From assembly GCA_003349885.1 (NCBI GenBank), contig QFXC01000007.1, positions 73,475 through 137,474 on the forward strand: a DNA stretch of 64,000 nt, read 5' to 3'. Origin of the DNA: an endosymbiont of Galathealinum brachiosum. Lineage in GTDB: Bacteria; Pseudomonadota; Gammaproteobacteria; SZUA-229. The first letter of the stretch is position 1. Each line of letters begins with the position of its first letter. Positions 54,101-63,554 of the stretch are shown here, in pieces. The translations under genes were made by a program, and so were the position numbers. The notes beneath the pieces are model-generated. The model worked only from the letters and a program-made list of their open reading frames with translations. It did not search any database and had not been told where the DNA came from.

Positions 54101-57100
54101 CGAGACCTGCTGTAGTACCTGCTAAAATATCTTTACCTCTTGCAACAAGGTGCTCTATTCTAGGTGATGGAAGCCCCTGACCTTTTGTTATCCAACGTTT
54201 CGTTTCTCCACTATATTTACCTGTTATAGCAATCAATCCATTTTCAGTACCCACCCACAAAACACCATCCGATGTTTCAGCAAGCGCAAGTACAGAAGAT
54301 GTTTCATTCAGGCCAAGACGATTAATGTTATGTGAAAAACGTTGATCACTTTCACTGTATCCAAACCACTCCCAGAACCCTCTACGTAATACCTGTATGC
54401 CCTGACTGGTTCCTACAACGACATCTCCATTCTTACGTACCAGTATCGCTTTTTTTTCTGCTTTAATACTCTTATCAGATAATATTTCCTTATTACTATA
54501 TCGATTCCAGTAGCCTGAGTTTGATAATCTGGATCGACTCAACCACTGAGCGTCTCTTAATAGTTTTGCCTTATTCTGGTTAATTGTATTTAGCGCAGTT
54601 TTATATTTATCCTTACCACTCTTAAGCCACATATCATGCAGCCATGCTTTATGTTTTGACCAGCGAGCAAAGTCATCCTGAGGTAACCCTCTGGGTTTAA
54701 CCGTAATAATTAACTGATGCCAGAGCTCGGCATAACGAGCAGCTGTAAGCATATCCTCTTTGGTTGGATCTGCCTGACCATTACTCCATAAATGAATAAC
54801 TTCATCGAGTGTTTCATCTAAAATTTCTCTGGCATTATGGTAATTATCCTGATGATCTCTAACATGTTTAACCAGATATTCTACATATGTATTTTGTAAT
54901 ACTGACAGGTTATCAGCACGTATACTTAAAGCTTGCTGATATTCACCTTCAAGCGCTTCGAGGTGTTCATCATTGGCAGATATTACTGGCATTTTTCCAG
55001 TACGTGAATATCGTTTAAACAAAGTCGACAAGCCTAATAAATCCTGAAAACTCTGAGTCACTTTCAGGGCCATTTTATGCCCTGAATCAGAACTTATTTT
55101 ATTAATTTCACCCTGTTGATCATACGTTACCTTAATTTCACCAAGATCCTTAATGGCAATTCGAATAGGTTTATTCAATTTATTATATTTAAACGTAAGC
55201 GTCTCACCATTAACACCAGTCATAACCGTAATCTGATTTGCGTCATTATAATTAAGGTGAACTGTTTTTCCTGACGATGCTTTTAGCGCAATCAAGCTGC
55301 CTGTGTCAGAAGAATATAGCGCTTCTATAAAAGTTGCCCCCTGACCAAGGTATTCAATTTTTCCGAGTTTTTGACTGTCCCTTCTAACCAATACCTGACC
55401 ATCAGGTTGAATAATGCTTAATTCAGCTTTAGATTTATCAAAATGATAAATGATTTCCTGCGCACTATCAGATAGTGCTTTTTTACGAGCATCATGAAAC
55501 CAGTCAATATAGCGATGCCCCTCACCTACACTGGTATTATTTATATATTCTTTAAACCTTGAAACAGAATCACCTAGCTGCCCCCTTGCTCTTTTTTCAT
55601 AACTGGTGGGTACAGGTAATCCTTTTAATTTCATTTTTTCTATGTACATTAATGCCACAACTGGACTCCCACCCCATAAAACATGCTTATGAAGAAAGCT
55701 ATTATGAACACTTTCATCATATGGAGACCTTTCAACCATTCTATAACCATATCCAAATGTATGATCTCTGGGTAATTCACTCCCGTACTTCACAAGATCG
55801 TGAAAGAGTGAACGATTGTCTTTATCTAAACGTGACCACTGATACAATGCCTGTGCTGCTCCCGCCTCATCTTTTGTTGCCAGTTTTAAGTCAGATAAAT
55901 AAGAGTAATAGGTAGTCAGATCACCGAAGAGATCTCGATAAGTCTCCAGATCTTTAAAGGCCTGTGATAGCACGTCTCCGGATAGATACCTGTATTTAAT
56001 GACTCTACTAATTATCAGTGTTTTGAGGCGATGTCGCTGCATTAAATCAGACTGGCTAACCTGCAATTCTTTAGTGCGTTGATCAAAATCTTTAATCTCA
56101 GCAAAGCAGCTATCCCAGTCTTTTTTATCAATATAGTAATCCAGCGTTTTATAGTACGGCCAGACAACACCTGGATTTACAACTTTAGCCTTAGCCCAGT
56201 TATCTAATTTCGCTTTATCAGACGATAATAAATTTTCAGCTTTCCAACTCCACAATGCCTCAGACCAGGGATATTGCTGAAGCAATTTAGACCATTCCTC
56301 ATCAACTGTATTTGTTTTATTGCCCTGTTTAAGGTATTCACCGTAAAGATCAACTGTGGTTGAGTCGCCAGGTAAACGGATAACCTCTTTTCTCATTATT
56401 TTCAACGCAGCAGATTTATTATCCGCTTGCCAGAGTAATGAGGCTTTTTTTCTCAATAATTTCGATGACTCAGGCGTATGCGTTAAAGCCTCTTTTAAGA
56501 GAACATCTAACTTATCTAACTCTTTTCTCTGTTCCAGCATATTCAGAGCCAATAGATAGAAATCAGCATCTTTATTAATAATAATTTCCTTTGCTTTATT
56601 CCACTGCAACAAAGCTTCTGTTACTTGCCCTGTATCTCGAAGTAACTTAATTAATAAAACCTGATTTTCTTTTTTATCTGGGTTTAAAGAAATCGAAGAT
56701 TGAATATATTCCAATGCCTGATGGTTTCTATCTGTATTGCGTTCAATTTTTCCTATTAATTTTTTCCACTTATATGAATCGGGCCATTGCTTAAGGGCCT
56801 TTTCAACAACTTTTCTGGCTGCGCCTTTATCTCCAGTCTCTTTAAGCGCATCTGCAAAATATCGTTTACCGATACTCTCATAAGTCTCATTAGATGATTG
56901 TGATTTTAAAACTTGAGCCAACTGCATTGCATAGCGCTCAGCCTGCTCATACTTATCAAGTTTTATTAACTGCTCCAGAGCATTGTCATAATTTGCATAA
57001 AAGGGATAAAAGATAAATGCTTTAAAATGTGCATCAAGAGATAAATCAAAACGTTCATTACCATTCAACAAATAACCTAAAGCAGTCCAGGCTCGAACAT

Positions 57101-59813
57101 CATTCGGACGCTCCACCAGCCATTTTTTAACGGCTAACTGTTTATCTGTAGAGGACAAACGATGTTGAGTAAATGGCGTTGAAACATAATCACTCCATAA
57201 TGTTTTTTGCATTTCTGCAGATTTTAATAATGAACTGACAATTGAGGAAACTTCAGGTTGATTGAGTTCAGTTGCTGATTCAGACATCCAGGCAGTTTGA
57301 AAAAAATCGGGATGCAAACGTGTAGCAATAGATAAAAATCGATATTTATCAGTAACCCTGTCAAGTGCATCGGCTGAATAAGCCAGGCTAATTAAACCAA
57401 ATAAATCACCTGTTTTGTAATCCATATCTGGTGTAAAACGTTTTAACACTGCTTCATTACCAGAGCTTTCTTTTATTATTTCTACAACCGGCGTTATACC
57501 CAATGCAAGCTTTAGTTCTTCATCTGACTGATTATAAGCCTCTTCAGTATTCTCTAAAAAGCTATGTACACCTGTCCATGCTCTTGAAGCATATGGATGT
57601 GGATTATCAGATAAAAGGTCTTCCTCTATGCGTGCCAATGCTTCATCTCGTTGACCAGAAAGATAAAGCGCACTCCAGTAAGCTATACGCTGATCTTCAA
57701 ACAGCCTTGAGTCATTAGTTCTTTTATCTGGTACAGGCAATACAGAAACAAGTTTTTTAACCAATGGTTGCCAACCGTGCTGAAACGCCAGCTGCCAGGC
57801 AAGATAGCCCTTATTATCTTTTATTAAAGGATCAGCTTCTTCATCCAGTAATAATTCCAGTAATTCTTCATCACCTGTTTTAGCAGCCAGATGGAGTGCA
57901 CTACGACCAGACTTATTAGTAGCATTAACACTCGCACCATTATCTAGTAACAGTTTTGCAACTCCAATATTGGCTAATCTGGACGCCATATGTAATGGCG
58001 TATTCCCATCTTTATCAACACCATTAATCAACGCTTTAGAGCGTACAAGTTGTTTAACTGCTTTATTTTTTATATGCTGTAATGAAAAATGAATTAATGA
58101 ATGATTCGCTTTATCAGCAAACAACTCTTTTTTGTAATCCATCAGCGATGACAATGCTTCTATATCATCAGATAAAATAACGCGTTGAGCTAAGGTGAAC
58201 CCCTCAATATCTTTAACTTTTAAGTCTGCTCCATGTTTAATTAGCAAATGAACAAACTCCATTCTGTCTTTATTAAGACTTAAGGTAACGGGCGTTTCAG
58301 AATACTCATCTTTGATATTTACATTTGCTCCCGCCTCAAGAAGCATTTTAAATACCTCTTTATCATCTGATATTACAGCGTAGTGTAAAGCAGTATATTT
58401 ATTATTTCCTGAAGCATCAGGAGCCACTCCTTTATCTATCAATAATTCAGTTAGTTTAGCGTTGCCATTTTTTGATGCCAAATGCAGCAGACTATCACCA
58501 TCTTCATTAACCCCGTTAACATCTGATCCTTTTTCTATTAATAACACAATGAAGTCATCAGCCATTTCCATTTCTAGAGCCAGCAAAACAAGCGGGCTTT
58601 CGGAATCTTTCAATAGATTAACGTTCGCACCATGATCAATTAATAAACGAGATATATCTTCACTCCCTTGATCTATGGCCACATATAGGAGGCTTTGGCC
58701 ACCGTTTGTAATAAAGTTTGGATTCGCGCCTTTACCTAATAAAGCTTTGACTTTCTTAACTTCGTCATTTTCAACCGCTCTTAATAAATCAAAATCATGT
58801 AATTGAGAGTATTCTGCTTCACTAAAATAAGACTTAACTTTATTGAAAAGTTCTTCATCATCTAGTTCCATTAGCAGACCCAAGGGCGAAGTCCCCTCTG
58901 CTGTAAGCTTAAGCAAGCTTGCGTTTGAATTTAGCAGAGTTAATATCACATCATCATACCCAGCCTCATAATCATAGAACAAAGCATATAAAGCCGTTTC
59001 ACCCTGCTCCGTAGCAATATCAATATCAACAACAACTTTAAGAAGGTTATCTATTATTGATTTATTATTACCATATACTGCATAATGAAAATAAGGGACA
59101 CCTGTTCCATCAATGCCTTTTGAAAAAACATTAATATCTGCACCGGCATTTAGAATTAATTCAAACAACTCATGGTTTCCACTAGCTGAAGCCATAACTA
59201 ACACAGGTGGGTAATCTGATTTTGTATTATTAATTATTTCATTGCCAAATTTATCTAGAAACACTTTAACAATTTCATAATTACCGTTATCTATCGCTAA
59301 TAAAAATGGTGACATACCATCTTCATTTAACGGCATATCTTTATATTCTTTCAGGCTATTAATCATGGCAATTGCAGCCTGATTATTTTCTACTCTTATT
59401 ACAAAGTGTAGTGGTGTGTTTAAATCGCTACTCTGTAGAAGAGGGTTAGCGCCGAAACCCAACAAATTAGAAATTATTTCTTCTGATTTAACATCTACGG
59501 CTAACATTAATGGGCTCAAGCCCTCAATTTCACCTTTACCTATTAGATTTGGATTAGCGCCTTTCTTTAATAGATCTTTAACGATTTCAGAATTTTCATT
59601 ATAAACTGCCATATGAAGTGGCGTTATACCATCAACATTAAATACGTCAGGCTTACTACCCGATTCTAATAATGCTTTAACCTGCTTAATATCGCCATTA
59701 ATCACAGCATCTACTAGAACCAGATTTTTCTCTGCTGAATTGACAAAAGAACTTACTGAAATAAGAATTAAAAAAATATTAAATTTAATTAAATAAAAAA
59801 TCTTCAAACGCAT
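51114..59813 (-). CDS. Giant exported ankyrin-TPR-propeller-CHAT protein
   Basis: I start at the ATG at 59813 because it gives a signal peptide (MRLKIFYLIKFNIFLILISV..NSA). A longer frame starts with TTG at 59843. The product has 2,899 residues; positions here use the longer frame. Ankyrin repeats span about 40-695 (DGNTPLHMASRLANIGVAKL). A TPR-like helical region spans 714-1430. A YD/RHS-like stretch lies at 1468-1594 (GETLTFKYNKLNKPIRIAIK). A two-component-type beta-propeller spans 1780-2430 and a coiled coil 2448-2540. The CHAT domain runs about 2543-2909 with catalytic H2779 (HFATHG) and C2821 (LSACESG). CHAT is a caspase-like protease; a secreted one with such architecture is unusual. 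It is the only gene between the two tRNA-Pro fragments. Confidence 0.85.
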   Translation of the reverse strand: MRLKIFYLIKFNIFLILISVSSFVNSAEKNLVLVDAVINGDIKQVKALLESGSKPDVFNVDGITPLHMAVYNENSEIVKDLLKKGANPNLIGKGEIEGLSPLMLAVDVKSEEIISNLLGFGANPLLQSSDLNTPLHFVIRVENNQAAIAMINSLKEYKDMPLNEDGMSPFLLAIDNGNYEIVKVFLDKFGNEIINNTKSDYPPVLVMASASGNHELFELILNAGADINVFSKGIDGTGVPYFHYAVYGNNKSIIDNLLKVVVDIDIATEQGETALYALFYDYEAGYDDVILTLLNSNASLLKLTAEGTSPLGLLMELDDEELFNKVKSYFSEAEYSQLHDFDLLRAVENDEVKKVKALLGKGANPNFITNGGQSLLYVAIDQGSEDISRLLIDHGANVNLLKDSESPLVLLALEMEMADDFIVLLIEKGSDVNGVNEDGDSLLHLASKNGNAKLTELLIDKGVAPDASGNNKYTALHYAVISDDKEVFKMLLEAGANVNIKDEYSETPVTLSLNKDRMEFVHLLIKHGADLKVKDIEGFTLAQRVILSDDIEALSSLMDYKKELFADKANHSLIHFSLQHIKNKAVKQLVRSKALINGVDKDGNTPLHMASRLANIGVAKLLLDNGASVNATNKSGRSALHLAAKTGDEELLELLLDEEADPLIKDNKGYLAWQLAFQHGWQPLVKKLVSVLPVPDKRTNDSRLFEDQRIAYWSALYLSGQRDEALARIEEDLLSDNPHPYASRAWTGVHSFLENTEEAYNQSDEELKLALGITPVVEIIKESSGNEAVLKRFTPDMDYKTGDLFGLISLAYSADALDRVTDKYRFLSIATRLHPDFFQTAWMSESATELNQPEVSSIVSSLLKSAEMQKTLWSDYVSTPFTQHRLSSTDKQLAVKKWLVERPNDVRAWTALGYLLNGNERFDLSLDAHFKAFIFYPFYANYDNALEQLIKLDKYEQAERYAMQLAQVLKSQSSNETYESIGKRYFADALKETGDKGAARKVVEKALKQWPDSYKWKKLIGKIERNTDRNHQALEYIQSSISLNPDKKENQVLLIKLLRDTGQVTEALLQWNKAKEIIINKDADFYLLALNMLEQRKELDKLDVLLKEALTHTPESSKLLRKKASLLWQADNKSAALKIMRKEVIRLPGDSTTVDLYGEYLKQGNKTNTVDEEWSKLLQQYPWSEALWSWKAENLLSSDKAKLDNWAKAKVVNPGVVWPYYKTLDYYIDKKDWDSCFAEIKDFDQRTKELQVSQSDLMQRHRLKTLIISRVIKYRYLSGDVLSQAFKDLETYRDLFGDLTTYYSYLSDLKLATKDEAGAAQALYQWSRLDKDNRSLFHDLVKYGSELPRDHTFGYGYRMVERSPYDESVHNSFLHKHVLWGGSPVVALMYIEKMKLKGLPVPTSYEKRARGQLGDSVSRFKEYINNTSVGEGHRYIDWFHDARKKALSDSAQEIIYHFDKSKAELSIIQPDGQVLVRRDSQKLGKIEYLGQGATFIEALYSSDTGSLIALKASSGKTVHLNYNDANQITVMTGVNGETLTFKYNKLNKPIRIAIKDLGEIKVTYDQQGEINKISSDSGHKMALKVTQSFQDLLGLSTLFKRYSRTGKMPVISANDEHLEALEGEYQQALSIRADNLSVLQNTYVEYLVKHVRDHQDNYHNAREILDETLDEVIHLWSNGQADPTKEDMLTAARYAELWHQLIITVKPRGLPQDDFARWSKHKAWLHDMWLKSGKDKYKTALNTINQNKAKLLRDAQWLSRSRLSNSGYWNRYSNKEILSDKSIKAEKKAILVRKNGDVVVGTSQGIQVLRRGFWEWFGYSESDQRFSHNINRLGLNETSSVLALAETSDGVLWVGTENGLIAITGKYSGETKRWITKGQGLPSPRIEHLVARGKDILAGTTAGLVRGDINAFSVFDESLGHKSIQFISAGSSVNEVFLVGTADGLWGVSSDGKAILLESNKVKHAIYHSELKQVFILKGFDVFQLSWDGSHKVSSKPVYLSGKEDLIVSKEINGLALLEVPEKGIKPAVLSDLGINIYHDGHFQYMDLPFTELRNGIRQGAVNVSLNEEGDAWYLTQDGVYSFRQGQSRHIRLGRVLDMVNDGELDFTYIATGKEIYYVNADDNKPEPEHFSSVNAEHLALSKQGVLFANDYNKIVRFNQGESSVQEIFDATPSVDEEGWKEEGVRHIYVANDNSLWVASGSSLFHWHEGDEKPVEYNFILDSERFPSRSSKISYIYETVDGKLRVIASDEGHLDYNGLKLIGGELEWNGQKFIRTSKDEGWFVTAYTKVDEKNAIVSTSGAFYHDVSAKRNSFADINSYKTMQKQVPMLWLGGKGARLSGDDSAAWLFPSAGGIAVYNNGRWFYPNRLNQLLPDDQSLGQYGARTVHAVATDKQGRIYAGTDLGLLVYESEGLEAFLMSNERGGSLISDNENQHSNFLKNVFLDEIDLKSEQGKLLVRYKSLSKQMKSLEENIQGAGQNNKQDMGDSTQKGSVDKGIDKEAIKKKLKSKQRARQKLLARIEQEHLGLYQLMDPRAVDALKENLLAEDEILVQYLPTKKNLYINVTTNKESFIKTVNVTSDELYKRTVRAVSHMKRGVQHLKVRGISMKNKKEAGLDRKLMQQAWKENETLAKEDLAWLYNQLLRPIENSLDNSKHVFISPVKQLAYLPFAALIRQDGNETVYAVERFNLGVMPSSLHLQLVSDFSESYSDGVLFIADPDGSLPGARKEVELVSQMLVADGANLTGKDATKNNIREHLPDARLVHFATHGVLHKSNPSESYLLLANKKRLDVIDISQMDMGQTDLVILSACESGIGIDGMEYATLARAFAHAKVPSVLASYWKIHDAATQMLVVNFYKQMEEGGNVYSSLAMAQREMLKQKGSLSHPSAWASISAYGKP

Positions 59814-60327
59814 ACAAATCTCACAATATTTATTCATCAACAATACACTTATTTATTAATATTTTTATATTAATAAAATATTAGATATCAACACATTTTA
59901 AAAAATTAAAACTTTATAATCGTACACTCTCTACATCACCACCCATTAGTAGAGAGCTTATTGTTGTTAGAACTAAAAGAACAGCACGCAGAAATGTTGC
60001 CGCATAAAAAACTTATAATTAAGCATTACCGTACACCCTATACACCTACTTCATCTTCTAAGATGTTAATATTAATCTTATAGCATTTAAACTAGCCTGA
60101 ATAATAAGAAACTACTAATAAGGACACAGTATGTCCTTATTCTATGGAACATTAGAATCTTAGATAACGACAAAAAGATAATAGACGGTTTTGTTCATTG
60201 ATGTCTGTGTGATAACACACATCAACTCTCTTGCTAATAACTGAATTGAGCGGAAAGACTTAAAGCAGCCCAAACTGAGCCTTAAGAAGCTTAAACCCCA
60301 ACCATGAAGTTCAAGCATTTGATTTTA
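59814..60327. promoter_or_regulatory. Upstream region of the giant CHAT gene
   Basis: About 510 AT-rich bases hold no gene. A perfect 8-bp stem CTCTCTAC (59927-59934)/GTAGAGAG (59949-59956) could be an operator or hairpin. It must contain the promoter of the minus-strand CHAT gene. Confidence 0.45.
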
Positions 60328-60377
60328 TTGGTCGGGACGACAGGATTTGAACCTGTGACCACCACACCCCCAGTGGG
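60328..60377 (-). repeat. tRNA-Pro(GGG) 3' half, att-like site of island 2
   Basis: Read on the minus strand, 60373-60329 gives anticodon loop CTGGGGG (anticodon GGG), stem TGTGG, variable loop TGGTC, T arm ACAGG-TTCAAAT-CCTGT, acceptor CGTCCCG, A, CCA. The 5' half is missing: sequence before the loop does not pair. It is therefore a partial copy, not a functional tRNA gene. The intact gene should lie right of the window. Confidence 0.85.
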
Positions 60378-60544
60378 TTTCCCTTAGTAAAATCAATACT
60401 TCACGCTGAACAGCCATAAACCACAATACACCTCTAATAAGACCACACAATAACGCCTATATCATTTCACATGCATTTTGTTGTACACTTAGATATCATA
60501 CTTGTACAATACATTTGGACTTACAGTGGACTTACGAGATTCAT

Positions 60545-61801
60545 ATGAAAATGAAACTGACTATTACATCAGTAAAGACTCTAACACCCTCTACTAAACC
60601 ATATGAAGTCCTGGACACTGAAATTAAGGGCTTTCTATTACGAGTCCAACCATCAGGCTCAATGACCTATTACCTATCCTATAGAAATAAGGCAAACAAA
60701 CGCTCTAGATATAAAATCGGTACAAACAGCCTATCACCAACTCAAGCTCGTGATATTGCTGAAAAATTGGCTGGAAAAATAGCTAACAATGAAGACATTC
60801 AAACCAATAGAAAGTCTGACCGAGCTAAAGGTATGCAAGAAAAACTTAAAACACTCGAAGGTTTTATAAATAATAGATACGAAGAATGGGTTACCACTCA
60901 CCGCAAGTCTGGTGTAGAAACGATAAAAACTATAAAAAGACACTTTAATCAGTTTTATCAAAAACCTCTTTCTGAGATTAACCCTTGGATAATTGATAAA
61001 TGGCGTTCTGATAGAAAGAAAGCAGGCATATCTGCCAGTACCATCAATCGAGATATAGCATCATTGAAATCAGCACTTTCTAAGGCAGTCGAATGGAGAA
61101 TAATAGATACACACCCTCTTTCAGCATTAAAACCATTTAAAACAGATGGAAAGGTAAATGTAAGATACCTATCAGATCATGAAACAGCATCTTTAAGAAA
61201 AGCTCTAATTGACCGTGATAACAAGATAATCAATGAACGAGAGAATGCAAATCGATGGCGTGAGAAAAGAGGCTATGACCTATACCCAGACATAACAAAT
61301 TACTCTTATGCTGACCATCTTACCCCAATGACACTACTCACAATCAATACAGGATTAAGACGTGGCGAGATGTTTGATCTTAAATGGACTGATATCAACT
61401 TAGATACAAAAACACTGACCATACACGGTAAAACTGCTAAATCAGGTCAAACCCGTCATATTCCCTTAAATCACGAAGTCATAAAGACTCTCACTCAGTG
61501 GAAAATCCATGCATCAGATAATGAGTTAATTTTCCCTAATAAAAAAGGTAACCGTTTTCACACTATTAAAAGATCATGGGCAAGTATTATTAAAAGCGCA
61601 GGTATAACAGGTTTTAGATGGCATGATTTACGTCACGACTTTGCATCTAAATTAGTAATGGCAGGCGTACCACTAAACACTGTTAGAGAATTATTAGGCC
61701 ACACTGATTTAAAGACAACACTTAGGTATGCGCATTTAGCACCTGACCATAAGGCAGATGCAGTAGAAAGACTCTCTATGCAAAACAACCAGCAAAGGTG
61801 A
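60545..61801 (+). CDS. Tyrosine recombinase of island 2
   Basis: I use the ATG at 60545 (MKMKLTITSVKTLTPSTKPY), not the TTG at 60515. The 418-residue product has a DUF4102-like N-terminal arm domain, core-binding domain (about 105-195) and catalytic domain with R272 (TGLRRGEMF), H360-x-x-R363 (HDLRHDFA) and Y395 (LRYAHL). It should integrate at tRNA-Pro. Upstream, GGACTTAC is directly repeated (60516-60523 and 60527-60534), perhaps a recombinase or excision-factor site. The integrase of island 1 is only distantly alike. Confidence 0.95.
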   Translation: MKMKLTITSVKTLTPSTKPYEVLDTEIKGFLLRVQPSGSMTYYLSYRNKANKRSRYKIGTNSLSPTQARDIAEKLAGKIANNEDIQTNRKSDRAKGMQEKLKTLEGFINNRYEEWVTTHRKSGVETIKTIKRHFNQFYQKPLSEINPWIIDKWRSDRKKAGISASTINRDIASLKSALSKAVEWRIIDTHPLSALKPFKTDGKVNVRYLSDHETASLRKALIDRDNKIINERENANRWREKRGYDLYPDITNYSYADHLTPMTLLTINTGLRRGEMFDLKWTDINLDTKTLTIHGKTAKSGQTRHIPLNHEVIKTLTQWKIHASDNELIFPNKKGNRFHTIKRSWASIIKSAGITGFRWHDLRHDFASKLVMAGVPLNTVRELLGHTDLKTTLRYAHLAPDHKADAVERLSMQNNQQR

Positions 61802-61804
61802 AAA

Positions 61805-62509
61805 ATGAATCATCCAACGAGAGATGACTTCAAATCCTATTCTGATAGGTTTTATACATTTATAAAATCTACTCAAACACTATTTATAAACGAGGAAAAA
61901 ATTAAAATAGAATGGCTTAGTTTTCTTGATGAACCTGTATTTATTTGGATTCAGAACCAAGAAGGGTTTAAATCAGCTCTTAAAACACTTTCTCGAGCAA
62001 GCATTATCTCTACTCCCGATTTGGACAGTCATGATGCCATATACCTTTCGAATGTATGCAGCTCCGTGTTTCAAATATTATTACACGGTATAGACCATCA
62101 ACTCACGCCTAAAATAACAAAAAAATCCATACAAAAAGCAGCACTCAAACCAACAATCCAACTAATTGAACTACTTAGTAATGACCTACAGATGGAAAAC
62201 TTGATGGACGGTATTAAATTACGTCAGTTATTAGAACGACTCAAAGACGAACTAACTGATGAAGCACCGACATCATACCCAAAAGAAAACAAAGGCTCTT
62301 TAATAGATAAGGAGGTTATAACTCAACTATATGACCTTCTAATTTCTAACTTTAACAAAGCTTCGACAACTGCAATTATCCACTTATGCTCACTTTACGG
62401 TTTAAATATTGAAGATAGGCAAATCAAACGACACTTAAAAGACCATCGACAATATATTGATCGATTAGAAACATATAAAAGACAAACCCAAGGAAAAGTA
62501 CCACTGTAA
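61805..62509 (+). CDS. Unknown helical protein downstream of integrase
   Basis: This 234-residue protein starts 3 bases after the integrase stop, so it is probably co-translated. It is helical with no signal peptide (MNHPTRDDFKSYSDRFYTFI; IQLIELLSNDLQMENLMDGI). The C-terminal part (TAIIHLCSLYGLNIEDRQIK, RHLKDH) may be DNA-binding. No family recognised. Island 1 has a different protein in this slot. Confidence 0.6.
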   Translation: MNHPTRDDFKSYSDRFYTFIKSTQTLFINEEKIKIEWLSFLDEPVFIWIQNQEGFKSALKTLSRASIISTPDLDSHDAIYLSNVCSSVFQILLHGIDHQLTPKITKKSIQKAALKPTIQLIELLSNDLQMENLMDGIKLRQLLERLKDELTDEAPTSYPKENKGSLIDKEVITQLYDLLISNFNKASTTAIIHLCSLYGLNIEDRQIKRHLKDHRQYIDRLETYKRQTQGKVPL

Positions 62510-62641
62510 ATAACACTACCTACTCACCTCATCACAAAAATGTCACGAGTTTTAAAGAAAGCTATAAATTCATGACATAGTTACACCAATCACTTTAAGT
62601 CATAGTTTGCACAGACACATTGAATAACACAGGTGCACACT

Positions 62642-62908
62642 ATGAATCATCAAAGAGCTTTAACCGAATCACAAGCCGCAGAATATTTATCTGTAAGTCG
62701 ATCACTACTACGCCAATCACGAATGAATGGTGAACGTGAAAATAGATTATCTGGGCCAGCCTGGATTAAATTAGGTAGTCGCTCAATCCGTTACTTAATA
62801 GAAGACTTAGATACATGGCTTGAATCATTTCCAAAGTCCTCACCAAACCCTCAAAACGAGACAAATACACAACAGAAAACACCAAAACCAGAGCAAGGGG
62901 GTATATAG
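62642..62908 (+). CDS. AlpA/MerR-like HTH regulator of island 2
   Basis: I use the ATG at 62642 with AGGTG upstream; a GTG start 9 bases earlier is possible. The 88-residue product has an N-terminal HTH (ALTESQAAEYLSVSRSLLRQ) followed by WIKLGSRSIRYLIEDLDTWL, the same layout as AlpA. The C-terminal tail is Pro/Gln-rich. It precedes the four-cysteine gene by 2 bases. Confidence 0.85.
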   Translation: MNHQRALTESQAAEYLSVSRSLLRQSRMNGERENRLSGPAWIKLGSRSIRYLIEDLDTWLESFPKSSPNPQNETNTQQKTPKPEQGGI

Positions 62909-62910
62909 GT

Positions 62911-63150
62911 ATGCCTCAATTAAATAACCCTCAAAATCCACCTAAAAACCCGCAAAAAACAGGCTTACGTAAAGCTGTAGATAATCATTGTAAAGACTGT
63001 ATTTATGACCAATCCAACGGTTTAGGCACTTGGAGGCAGCAGGTTTATCTATGTCACATGAAATCCTGTGAATTGTATGATTTTAGGCCAACACCAACGA
63101 CTACAGCAGCAATTCAGCAAGCTGAGTACTTAGAAAATGGCGAAAAATAA
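62911..63150 (+). CDS. Small four-cysteine protein, island 2 core gene
   Basis: This 79-residue protein has C27-x2-C30-x17-C48-x4-C53 and GTWRQQVYLC, the same pattern as in island 1, after a longer Asn/Pro-rich N-terminus. It overlaps the winged-helix gene by 14 bases, so the two are likely translated together. It probably binds zinc; no function is known to me. Confidence 0.78.
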   Translation: MPQLNNPQNPPKNPQKTGLRKAVDNHCKDCIYDQSNGLGTWRQQVYLCHMKSCELYDFRPTPTTTAAIQQAEYLENGEK

Positions 63151-63544
63151 AATTAAAGCTAAAAACCGCAAGGAGAGCGGTAGTTTTTCATTAATACCTC
63201 ACACTGTAACTAATTCTGAAAACTATAGAAGCCTCAGCGCTAAAGCTGTAAAGTTATTAATAGACACTATTGCAAGATATAACGGAAGCAACAATGGAGA
63301 TTTTGATTATTCCTATAAAAACATGAGGAAATGGGGGTGGAACTCAAATGACACTATCCTGAAAGCCAAGAATGAATTACTTCTCAAAGGCTGGTTAGTA
63401 TTAACCAGACAAGGAGGTAGAAATAAATGCAACTTATATGCACTTACAATCTGGTCTATTGATGAATGCCATGGCAAGCTAGATAGGTCAGCTACAAAAA
63501 CAGCTCTCGCTTACTGGAAGAAAGGAATTAATCCAGAAAATTAA
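63137..63544 (+). CDS. Predicted winged-helix protein, candidate replication initiator, island 2
   Basis: The 135-residue product is very similar to its island 1 counterpart: SGSFSLIPHTVTNSENYRSL, AVKLLIDTIARYNGSNNGDF, NDTILKAKNELLLKGWLVLT, RQGGRNKCNLYALTIWSIDE. A Lys-rich N-terminus precedes it (AKNKIKAKNRKE). It ends 10 bases before the first CCG-N5-CGG repeat. Conserved gene-plus-repeat pairing supports a role in origin recognition or repeat-mediated control. Confidence 0.8.
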   Translation: MAKNKIKAKNRKESGSFSLIPHTVTNSENYRSLSAKAVKLLIDTIARYNGSNNGDFDYSYKNMRKWGWNSNDTILKAKNELLLKGWLVLTRQGGRNKCNLYALTIWSIDECHGKLDRSATKTALAYWKKGINPEN

Positions 63545-63554
63545 AATCTCTATA

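Noticed and set aside
51152..59604. Plus-strand ORFs inside the CHAT gene
   Set aside because: All lie within the uninterrupted long minus-strand frame with clear domains.
60328..60377. A functional tRNA-Pro gene
   Set aside because: Only the anticodon loop to CCA part is present; the 5' acceptor and D arm are missing.
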